A program made the position numbers and the translations under genes. The notes beneath the pieces are model-generated. The model ran no database searches, was not told the origin of the DNA, and was given only the letters and a program-made list of their open reading frames with translations. A DNA stretch of 64,000 nucleotides from Podospora comata (taxonomy: Eukaryota; Ascomycota; Sordariomycetes; Sordariales; Podosporaceae), in the NCBI GenBank assembly GCA_017354895.1, contig CP071499.1:806001-870000 (forward strand), read 5' to 3'. Shown here piece after piece: positions 1 to 10,900 of this stretch (position 1 is its first letter; each line of letters begins with the position of its first letter).

Positions 1-533
1 GCTAGCTGTCGATACAGATCTCGAATCACCTACCTCTTCCTGAAGAAGCCCATGCAATTCCTCTTTGCAGTCGGCAATGCGCAGTCGATCTGTGGCATCA
101 ACCACCCAAATCAAGGCGTCGGTCTTTTCGAAATAGTTGCGCCAGTACGAACGAAGAGTCTTTTGACCGCCGACATCCCCTGCTACAGTTAGCTGATGGT
201 TGTTTGGGCGTGTGGTTAGGTAAAGCCACTCACAAATATTTAACTTGTATCTTGACAGGAGTTACTCAGTCAGTATGTATTAGCGCTTGAAGATGGTCAT
301 AACCTACCCTTCATAGTCAATCGTCTTGATGATGAAGCCAAGGGTGGGGCTGACGGTGTTGATATCCTCGCCCATGATCTTTTTGACAATGGTGGTTTTG
401 CCCGCATTGTCAAGACCACTACCATTTCTCAGTGGACTGGACAGGCTGATGAAACAATGGATGGTCTCACTCACAGCATCAAGATGCGCAGCTCCTTGTC
501 CTTCAACCTTGCCTTCCTCAAAATGGACAGCAT
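1..533 (-). CDS. ARL2: ARL2-type small GTPase (5' part of gene, continues past left edge)
   Basis: ADP-ribosylation-factor-like GTPase of the Arl2 (yeast Cin4, fission yeast Alp41) family, which works with tubulin-folding cofactors in microtubule assembly. Four exons can be read on the minus strand: 533-475, 418-308, 250-234 and 179-34, with GT-AG introns between them; the donor GTAGGT at 33 opens an intron that leaves the window. The spliced protein begins [20 protein letters not shown] and continues into the P-loop GLDNAGKTT (about residues 21-29), the SPTLGF switch I segment and the WDVGGQKT switch II segment, then [17 protein letters not shown]. Residue 2 is Leu, not Gly, so there is no N-myristoylation site; this fits Arl2 rather than Arf. 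Exon 3 is only 17 nt. The NKxD box and C-terminus lie outside the window. Family call is firm; the exon ends rest on splice consensus and frame. Confidence 0.9.
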
Positions 534-1469
534 GGCGGTTGGCCTGTGGGTTGCCTAACAACAGTTGCTAACTGCGGGGTTCAAGGCTTTGGCGGAACTA
601 AGCCAGATCAACAAAGAAAACCTCAAGAAAAAAAGGGACAGTGTTTTTTAGAGGGAGACTATGTCATTTGTCACAAATTGTGGATTTGTTGATTCTTTGG
701 AGATTGCTGATGCCTATTTTCGCAGCTTTGTGGCCCATTGTTTGGAGGGTTTGCGCACGTGACCACCCTTGGGACGACCACTTCAAGGCAGTGAGACAAT
801 TATGCAAAGGTGTGGGTGCTAGTTTGAATGCAATGTCTTCGAGGCTCGGCCTTGAAGATAATCGACACGTACTGAGCTTCTAACCACACAACAAGGTGAT
901 TTTGCTCCTCTAGAGAGAAATGGCTCTTTCCTCCTGTTTGCCTGTCTTTTGTTTGCTCCGAGCCCCCATTGGTTGTGATTCCAGGTTTGGCACTGTCAGA
1001 GTCGGTACGGTTTTCTCTTTGACGGGCCGTACCCGCAGAGAGCAATATTCATCATCCAACCGCTCCTTCCTCAGGTCAGAATTAACATCAGACTTTTTTG
1101 TCAAGTGAGGGGCTGCTCTGCCGGCAACAGATTACTAAAGCCTCTAAGGTAACCCTTCAGCCTTCTCTTCTTACCTCACCCGTCCCTCTTCTTCTCTCGC
1201 ACTGCAGACATTCTCAACTGCCTGGTGCCAGCTGCTTCGCCTAGTCGCAACCTTTCGCCAGAGTTATTCCCACCTTACGAAGTCGCCTGGCTCATAGTTG
1301 CCGAACTCATCACCTTTTTCTCCTCCGTGAGTCACACAGGTGACTCCCATCTTGTCACTAGATATCTACTTCACTCCTGTTCGGTTGCGACAATTCGCCT
1401 CAGGTATCTCTTCCCATCGCTTACTAGTTTCTCGTTCTGACTTCTAATCTTTGTTGTCCGCTCGACAGC
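534..1469. promoter_or_regulatory. Divergent promoter between ARL2 and the GNAT-like gene
   Basis: This 936-bp gap separates two genes transcribed away from each other, so it must hold both promoters. No coding potential is visible. The right part (about 1140-1330) is rich in CT tracts, as in fungal leaders. A 5' UTR intron of the GNAT-like gene is likely to end at 1468 (CTCGACAG, one base before the ATG at 1470), with a donor at GTGAGT 1327 or at GTATCT 1404. Confidence 0.5.
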
Positions 1470-3985
1470 ATGTACAAGCAAGTTGGGCCCCAGGTACCCA
1501 ACCTAGACTCGATCGAGTCGACCGCCAACTTCATGGCTGCCGCAGCCAGATTCAACCCTCGCCATGGAATCAAGAGACTTGGTCAGCAGGAGGAGTCCAA
1601 CTCTCTTGACCGTATCCTTGCCGATCAGCGAGCCCCTACCGACAGGACAGGGCTTGGATATGTCCCAGAGCTGGTTGCTTCCCAGGAGAAGCCCTCCGGT
1701 ATTGTCTCGAGTATCCCGTACAGAGACAAGGATGGGTGGCACGTTCCCCCGATTACACGAGAGGCCCTCGAGGAGTCGGCTAGAATTGCGATGGCCCCTC
1801 CCCAGTCACAGTCTCATGCCGACGATTGGGGTGATGGTTGCGGCCCGGCTGCCCCCAATAATTGGGACGACGGTTGGGGCTCGACTCCTGCTCTGAAGTC
1901 TGATTGGGACGAGGATTGGGGTTCGGCTCCCGCTGTGAAGATTGAGAATTCAACATCTGCCGCCAATGTTCAGAAGAGCGGGTCGCGCGTGATCCCAAAG
2001 CCTGGACCAGGCACTGGTAGCTATGGGTTCCCTTTAGCAGCTCCAAGTGGTTGGTATGACGCACCGGGCCCATCAACTTCGAGAGGAAACTGGGGCACAA
2101 CTGTCGATTCACCTTACGATCCAAAAGTAAATCAGTCGAGACGCTATATAGCCCCTCATCTCCGTCAGAAATTCGTGTCTGCGGGCACCCAGCCTGGCCA
2201 GCCTGGGCCAACAGGTGCTGCTTCAACTTCGAGGCAGAATCCATCGACTGCCCAAGTCGAGAAAGCGAGCCTTCCTGTATCTACTAGTACAGCCCAACCC
2301 AAGCCTCTCGCTCACACCCCTGCCAAACGCCCGTCGAGTGAGCGCTTGGCGATTCTCTCACTCAAGGCTGAGAACATCTCTCCAGATCTTGTAAGTACAC
2401 GCCTTGCTCCACATCAGGGTACGCCCTATGTCTAACCTGGATTCCCGCGCAGACTACATATAGGATTCCCCGTCCCGACATGAACTTTCATGGCTCTGAG
2501 AATAGCCCTCCCGCCTCGGTGAGCACCATTGACATCAGCGATACGGGCGTCCAAGAACTTTCGGGTACCCGTGACGTTCGCAACTGCATTGCCTTGGAGA
2601 GGGATGTTTTTGTGGACAGGCAAGGTAAATTTTACCAGACCAATTGGGCGAAAGCATTTCACCATCGTGACAATGATGACGAGTACTTCGACACCGAGCA
2701 TTATCTCACGCCTTTCGTCACTACTTGGGTCCAGGGTGTTCCAGACGACGTGAGGCCTCGATTTCTTCGTGATGAGGTACCTGACCATTGGAAGTCCGAT
2801 GTCGACACCAACACCGGCTTACTTGTGGAGCCTGTTCACTTCCCTGACACAATTATAGGCGAGAATTCCGCCCTGACGGGGGAAGAGGACTGGCGACGAC
2901 GTAACTGGTCCAGCAATCTCCTGATTCACCGCAGATTTGCTGAGCAACACAAGTACAAAAAGAAGAAGGGCCTCAAGGCTCAAGAACGTCAGCTGGCCTA
3001 CAAGCCGGGGAAAGTGGAAGAGTACGTCAAGCCTGAGCCCCAGCCGGAGGATGAAGCGACTGCAATGACTCCTTACGATCGGGGTGTTCCCAAGATTCCG
3101 GCCTTCCTACGCCCCGCCGAAGTGGTTGATATGAGAGCAGTCAGCCAAATCTATGAGGCTGAAATGAGGAGTGGCTTTCAGGTTGTTGACTCGGAACCTC
3201 CTACGGCTGAAGATTGGGAAACGGTCTTGCGGACCTCTCGTGAGTTCTCAATGCCTTTCATCGTCGCCGTCTACGGCAGCGCTCGTGGTTTGCGTTTGAA
3301 GGAGGGCAACCTTCAGTGGTCCGACGAACCCCAAGTCCCTTACAACGAGCAGGACGCCGCAAGGCAAGGATTTGTCAAGGGTCAAATCCTTGGGTTTGCC
3401 TATGCCAGCGTTTGGCAGCCAGGCATCGCTGGCCGTGGACAAGGCACAAGCCGGTATACGGCCAGACTCCATGTCTGGGTCGATCCCAAGCATCGTCGGA
3501 ATAAGTTGGGATTCTGTCTCCTCGACAAGCTGCTGGCTTTCATGTCGCCCCCGCACATTCCTCGCACGGGAATCGATTTTATCGACATCCACAACAATCC
3601 GATTTACCACAAGTTGCAAGATGACGATTTGAAGGGAACCCCTATGGAGGAGCTGAAGAAAGAGGAGGCCAGACGAAACAGGCCCAGGAAGTATTACAAC
3701 GTCCAAATCAGCTACAAGTTCAAGCACAGGCCCCGCTGGCAACTGAACAACCCGTCACGACACCCAGCTCTCAAGGATTATGTCAAGGACTTGGACTGGG
3801 TGAAGAAGTTGTTGGAAGAGAAGCTTCCATTCATCAAGCTGGTCACATTTGAGGCTGTCCATCAGTCATCGAAGCTGAGGGAGCCGAAGGAAGAAGATGG
3901 CAACAAGAAAGTCTTCTGGCTCGATGAGTTTGTGTGGGAGTATTACTGCACCTCAGGCCTGCCTGATTCTGATGATGGCTTCTAG
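1470..3985 (+). CDS. GNAT-like acetyltransferase-domain protein with WG/GW repeats, about 817 aa
   Basis: Two exons, 1470-2390 and 2453-3985, joined in phase 0 over a 62-nt intron (GTAAGT...CGCGCAG). The N-terminal third is low in order and has a cluster of tryptophan-glycine dipeptides (DDWGDG, DDGWGS, DEDWGS, about residues 117-155, then SGWYD and GNWGTT further on), plus a YIAPHLR motif. The second half has an N-acetyltransferase-like fold: an LGFAYASVW strand, then TARLHVWVDPKHRRNKLGFCLLDKLL, which resembles the GNAT strand 4/acetyl-CoA loop region, followed by a long basic C-terminal extension ending in VWEYYC. The acetyl-CoA loop is not a clean Q/RxxGxG/A, so activity is uncertain. I believe this is a fungus-specific family with an N-acetyltransferase domain; substrate unknown. 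The ATG at 1470 is the first in frame after the likely leader intron. It shares a divergent promoter with ARL2. Confidence 0.75.
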
Positions 3986-4900
3986 TTCTCGGAAGTGGCT
4001 GATCTGGGCTGACTGAGAGCAAGGGGTACTCGTCAACGGGGAGGGGAGGGGAGGAGTCTGCCTTGAGGCAGAATGTTTTTACGGTTGAAAGTAGTAATTT
4101 ATGCCTTACTGACATGATTGGTAATATTTGCGGCCATCTTCCAAGATGGAATTACCAGCGTGGGAAGATAATTACTGTGGATGTGTAGGTTTAGTGTGTC
4201 ATGGTCGGAAGGAGGGCGAGAGGGTCTATACAGACATAATCATTGTGGCATTAGTTTTGGTAGTCGCAAAGGAAAAGAGAAACAACCAGTGGTTGTTGTA
4301 TTATAGCGGCGAGAATTTTGCTGGTGCTTGCTTGTTCTTCCTTTTTTTTGGACATATTGATACTGCCTAAGATTTTGAGATTCTTTCTGTTCTCTCTAGA
4401 CTATGCTTCATGCTACAATGGAAATTGTAATGATGCTGCATAGACTCAGGTCCCTGATTGTTGTGGAAGGGTTTGTTTACATCTCTACCCCTTTTCGCTG
4501 ACTATCAAGAATTCTTTTGTTGCCTATTCACACTCCGGTTCCGTGCCAATCCTTGCCATTTTTTACGTCTTTTTGTTTTGATATTGATGCTCTTTATACC
4601 TAGGATTGTGAAAACGGCGTTTGCCTATATCTTATCACGCCCTCATATACACCTTATCATAGCTCATATCGTATACCCCCCCCCCTCCCTTTTCTTCCAC
4701 AGTTTCCCCATTGAACCCCGGCTACCGGTCGCGCAGAAGCGGCCGTCAGTTTTGAGTTTTCGGTCCGAAACCCTTTCTTCAGCTTTGGCCCGTGGTGAGG
4801 TGTGCGATTATTCGGTGGTGGTTATACGTAATGGGTAGGTGGTGTAGAGTGGTGTGGTTGTGGTGGTGTAGATATCAACCAACCCACAACCCTTTTGCTT
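3986..4900. other. 3' flank of the GNAT-like gene; no gene seen
   Basis: AT-rich, T-run-containing sequence with the character of 3' UTR and terminator, including a GGGGAGGGGAGGGGAGG purine stretch near 4038 and a C-run near 4677. The open frames here (for example 4128-4370 and 4458-4838) have no recognisable protein features or coding-like composition. Confidence 0.4.
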
Positions 4901-7900
4901 CCCGCCTAGGTTCGCTACGTAACCGAGCTCCCGAGGGATGCATGCATGCTTAAGAGAAAAGAGCTCAATGTATAAAAGACCCAAAGTGGGAAGTTTATTT
5001 CACCCTTTTCGCTTGTTCCAATTGTCTGGTTCTGGCTCTTGTATGCAGGCCTCGCTCAGTTTGGACAATTTCATGTCTGCGATGTATGGCGCGGCCGGCG
5101 AATGCAACATTGAAGGAATTGGAATTGGAGGTACCAGAGAGCTGTCAACCAAGGGTAAATATATGATTTTACCCGGAAGCCCAATCGAGATTTTTGACGG
5201 TAGCTCTTTTGCCTTTTTGGGCGGGGACTGGAGGGGAGAGATGGAAGGGAGGAGAAGAGATCTGAAACATGTCATGCTCTCGTTTCCAGAGATTGGGGAC
5301 TGGCGGGTTGAAGAGACGTTGGGGTTTGGTTGCTGTACATATATCCAATGGGGTATAGAAGTGGTGAAAAAGGTGTTGAAGAGTAGAAAGACAATTGCAA
5401 CTTAAGCGCAATCGTGAGTAGGCACCTACCGTTGATTGATAACCAGACGCCCGAGTTTCTCCAGTAGATATTTCAGCTGCGAGAAAGAAGGCACGGGACG
5501 GGATGAAACGAAGTGGCGTGGAGAGGTGGTAATTACCTCTACCAGACTTTCCAATTGTCTTCACAGAAGACAGACACTTCCAAAATTCAGAAAAGTAACG
5601 CGAGAGATAACGTGAGAAAGCAAGTGAGAGAAACCAATACCACCTCTGCTTTGCCGACCTGCTGTCAAAAAGTCTAGACTTCAAAGATCTCAGACTTGAC
5701 ACTTGCCGAACTATGGATCCGTCCCGTCTCCATCTCTCCCCCGCATCATACTGGAGAAGTAAAGTAATCATGAACTTGACACTCATATTTCCCAGTTGGC
5801 AACACATCTGGCAAAAAATTCTACAAGCCGTTCCGGACGGAACAAGATCCGGGGATCGAATCGTGTCAAATCTCTCCTCGAGCGAGCCGTTGGCGAGTGT
5901 GTACTGGCCGTTGGTTGCTGTCGTACACACATACATACATACCATGACCCCCCATAAGCCACAGAACAAGAACTCCGCATCTGCGTTGTATTTCTGCTGC
6001 GTGTTGTTTGGGCTTCTGCTGAGAGTCCATGGTTCTGCAAGCTGTGCCGTCTCGTTGCGTTTTTTGGAATCCCTTGGAAGTGGGGGAGAGTACGGGTGGT
6101 AATCAATTCCTGCAGGCGAATCAGGCAGTGAGTCGGTGGGTAAGTTTCAAAAACGGAGGGATATGGAGATCGAAGGCTAGGTTTGTGGCAGCTCCCAACC
6201 TACTTGGTGGTGGTGATACCGATGATGGTGTTGAACGTTGCCGATAGTAGCGATCAGACCGACGATTGGCGAACCTGAGACGTCTCGTTACTAAACATCC
6301 CATCTTACTTACCCCATCATCATGATCCAATCCCTCAATTACCGAATCGATTAGATGGAGAACTATCCGAAGAGTTGTGACCACACAAGCAAAGTCATGT
6401 CATGAAAGCGTCAGCCTGTTCCGTGTGCCACTTACCACACTTCTCACCACACCACTGCACTCCCGCCACCACTTTCTCTCGTACCTGCATATTGGTGAGA
6501 TTCTCCAGCCGGATGAACTTCCCCGAGTATCTCAACCTCTTATACGCGAGCTATAGCGAAAATGTTGCAACTCCATGATAGATGTCGGGTAGGCAGGCTG
6601 TTGATCGGCACTTGCCACAGCCAACACCACCAAACAGAACAATGCCGGACCACGTCCGTCCCGCTACTGCCGCGTCAGCCAGCCCTGCCTTTCTTTTTTC
6701 TCCGTCAGGAGGATGGTTGTATGCTGACAGGAGGAAGTCATCAATGGAACCTCCCGTGAAAAGCTACGCAACCACATACAGCCCCTGAAGACAGCATCCG
6801 AAGAACCTCATCCCCTGTTTTCCTTTGTCAACAAGAACATCACGTTATCACCTTCAGCCGCTCCTCCTGCTCCGCCAGACCTGCAAAGCCAACGAAGGCT
6901 CTTCGCATGAATTGCAGATCCGCCCACTTCCATGGATGTCAAAGAAGTAAGTCCGAGCAGTGCTTACAATACTTCAACTTACACCCTTTACCTTGGCACT
7001 TGTGATTTATCCCGTACATACACATATGTACGTTACCTTCCTACGGAGCACGCTCACTCATACGAGTTTGACCCAGCTGTCCATCCATCCAGACAGATAA
7101 CTATCCACTTCCTATCCAGTCAGATCACCACGTATCACACTCCAATATCTGCCGTCCATCCAATTGGCCCGGAGTCGTCTATAAATGCCCTGTCGTCCCC
7201 AGTCCCAATGGCCGGTCAGCATCATAGCAACTCGCACTACCGCGTAGACTACAACACAGAAAAGCGAAGAAACAACACAAAGACAGAAAAAAAATAACCC
7301 CTTTCGGCTGCTGATACCACCCAACCCTCAAGATGTTTGGTCGTCCTTTTTCCCCCTCTAGATCCCGCCTTTTCAGTCTTGGCTAGGTAGATGGTAACCC
7401 TTGTCCGCCCTATCGCTTGTGTGGGTTGTTGGTATCTGATCGCCGGCAGACGGAAACCGAGCAGCAAGCCAACGACAGGAAAGTGTTGTTTCTTTGCTTT
7501 TTCTTCTTCTGCTGTCATCAGTCTTCAAGGGTCCTCCTTCCTGCCGTTTTGGCACAGACTTTCTTGTCTCTCCTTCTGCCGTAAGCCCGCATAATAAACA
7601 GTCTTGGGTCTTCTTGGTAAACAAAAGCTGTCGGTTAAAACTGGCGTCAACCCTTTTCTTCGTTCCTGCGCCGGCCGGGGCGGAGACAAAAAAAGTGAAC
7701 TAGCTTTCCCTTGTCTAGCGATTGAGAACCTTGCTGGGTTACTGGCCCAATGGGGTCAGAACCCAGCAGAATCCAGGGTCTTGGTTGGACACTGCTGCTG
7801 TTCTGAAAAGGGTGGGGGGGGGGGGGTTCTCCTCTCCTCTCTCTCTCCACCACAAATGGAAAAAGCAGAAACGAATCGAAGCCAACAAGCTGCATGACTT

Positions 7901-10900
7901 GGCTCGTCCGTTCGGGTGGATTTTGCTGCCATTTTCTTCTCTTTTTGGAGCAAAATATCGCAAGAGAGAGAGGAGACCTATCTCTCCCACGTTCCCTACC
8001 CCTCGTGTAACTCGACCTGGCTAGTAGGGCGGTGCCGGCGTCGTTTGTGGAACAAGACACCACGAGGGAAGCCAACAAAGACGCCAGCGAAGACCGCTCC
8101 GAGTCACCCTTCAATCACCCCATTGTCAGGGCTGTCCCTGTTTTGTTTGCCGATAGCACCTGTCAAGGGGTGTTTCATGCGGGCTACACAAAAAAAAAAA
8201 GAAGGGCTGGCCCGGACCGCTGGGCTCAGCAAAGTGCCGCTGCTGCTGGTGAGACCATTCCCACGAGGTTGTAGAGTAGCGTATAGGGGGGCTGAACAGC
8301 ATGTCAAACTTTCTGGCGGTATGTTTCGTCTGAATGCCCTAGGCTCCTCTTTTCGAACAAGGTTTGCTGTTGCTTTCGCACCGACAAGAACAGACTCCTC
8401 TGTGATGAGACGGGACAGCCCCATCAAGACCTTTTGCGCTGCTCCTCAGTCACACCGCATCTCTTGTTATCAATGAATGCTGTGCCCTGCCGTTTTGAGT
8501 CCCGTGAGCAACAAGCAAGGCAAGGCAAGCAAATCACCACGACGCACTTGGGGGCCCCAGCACCAGGTCAAGTCAAGCCCCCGCTAAAAAGAAACGTTCC
8601 AAGCACAGCAGTTGGCAGCAAGCAAAACCATCCAGGGTCGGTCCTGCTGAGGTAATTCTTTTCTGCTATGCGGGAGCTTTGAGCTCTTTGGCGGAGTCCT
8701 CTGTGTATCCCTACCGGAAGCGCTGCCGGGGGAAGTTACTACCGGAAAGCTTGGGCTGGAGATGTCACTCTGAACCCCGCTTCGAGCCGAAGTCCTCTGG
8801 TTGTTGTTGGAGAGAGTACCTAGAAACAGACCACATCCTGCGGTCAGCAAAAAAAGCCTTCAAAAAAAGAAAAAAATGGCAAAAGATAGAGAGAAAAAGA
8901 TAGCAAAGGATCCACCGGCCAAGACAAGGAACAGTCTTCCATCATGCAAACGTCGGGCTTGTCTCTCTCCCAGCGCGCTGCAGAACCGGACTCTGGGGAC
9001 GCTTCCATCTCGCGTGGTGGTGGCCGCAGAGTTGGCCGGCCGTCAAAGCTTCCCCCGGCCGTCGAGTTCAAGCCCCGAAAAACCAAGACACGGAACTGTG
9101 GGGTGGCCTTCCCCTCGGACCTTGTCCTTGCAAACACCTGGTGTGCCCCAAACGCTTCGGCAGAAGTTGCAAAAGGAGAGAAAACCGAGAAAGACGCACA
9201 GAAAAAGGAAGAGGATTTCGTGGGATTCGTGGTTTGACAGCGGAACCGTTCAACTGGTTGATGAATGGAGCTCTCCGCTCCGTCGCGTACCGACGTTGTT
9301 AAGAATCAGGAACTATGTGCAGCAAAGAGTTAAAAAAAAATTGTTAGCACCTTACCAATCCGGAAGTTGGAAGGGGTTGCAGTAGTCTGCAGCTAAGCTT
9401 CTCCGGCCCCTGTGCATCATTTGTCTCCATCAACTGCTTTGCGATCTGCTTCTTCTTGATGAGCCTCCGAGGCATTTGAAAAACCCAATCCTCGGTTTAC
9501 ATGTGGTTCGACTGGTTTGCATCTGTCGTTGTTGAAGAGACAAGGAGGGCAGCTTCACACCATCATCGCCGTTCCATCCGTTGACAAAACGGTCGGCGGC
9601 GGGGACAGTCGGCCAGAGATCGGAGTGTTTCCCTTGCTCTGCCGTTGAGCGCCGCCTGGTGCCGCCTTGGCCATTTGACAACCTCACTTGTCCCTGCTCC
9701 TTGGAAAGCCAGACGCGTGGACAGGGGACTCCACTGCGGTCCACCGAGCTGACCGCTCAAAGGTTCGCGCGACAAGTTGCTAGCGATATGGAGATGTCAC
9801 CATGTCATCCACCAGCCTCGAAAGCCAGATCTGACGATGAAAGAGACAACGGCCCTTTTGGATCTCACGATTCTAATCCACCCGGACAGGGCTGTGATAT
9901 TGGTTCGCCAATGAATTCCCCTGCCCGGGCATGCGAGTAAACCGTCGCATTCTCCATCGCAGCTGCCACCTCGTCTCCTCGTGAGTCTTGATAGGTTGCA
10001 AGTATTCACACACCTCATCCTCGATTGCCGTGAGGTTGTGGGGTTTTCCCTACTATTGTGTGCCGGACGAACTGTGGGCACGAAACAGCCAGTCAAGCCA
10101 GCAAAGTCCCTGTTTCGGTCTCAGACACTGGCAGCCCCGATGTCTCGCTGTTTCCACCCCATTTGTAAATAGTTGGGTCTGCATCTTCTTGGTGCCTCCA
10201 AGTGTAACACTATTCTGTTTGGTGAAGCGAATTGGCCAATCGCAACTTGGACGTCAAATAGGAACTGCAAAGCTTCCATGGCATATACCACGATATTCGA
10301 GTTGTGCCACGGTATGTCGTGAATAAACTCGCCGAGGTTGTTGTCTCAAGCAAGATTGGAGCTGCATGTACATACGAGCAAAGCTTCACGTTTTCCACTT
10401 TGACGAACCGAGTCATTATTCATTGGCCATGGGATGGGCATGAACTTGAAGTGGAGTGGGTAGTTTGTCCCGTTTCGAAACGGAAGTCGTCATCGTGTTT
10501 CTTGCTCGCTGCTGTCGATGATGGTGTTGCGTTCTTTGGTTCGGGCCCATGCACTTCCAAAGAGCCCAAGCTTGGTCGAATTCCTGATGGTGGGTTAATA
10601 TGCCATTCCGCCTCAGCTGGTAGCAACCGCAACCCCCCATTGTGCCTGTTGACTTGACCGGTTATTGTATCGTGCAGTGTCTGCGACCTTTCTAAAGCAA
10701 ATATATGGGCAAGCTCGCCAACCAAGTCTCAGCACAGCTCGACTTCAACTCCAATATGCATGACGTATCGCAGATCATGTCCAAAACTGGTGATTTAGCC
10801 TCGTGTTTGAAGTTTGGAACTTCTTCACTCCCCATCAGGCCCCTATCAGGAGAACCTCGGGTCAGCAAGCCTTGGCCAGCCGTCAACTGAAGATCAGAAG

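Noticed and set aside
5169-5969. A 266-codon minus-strand frame in the gene-poor interval.
   Set aside because: Cys/Ser/Arg-rich random-looking sequence, no domain, no coding-like third-base pattern.
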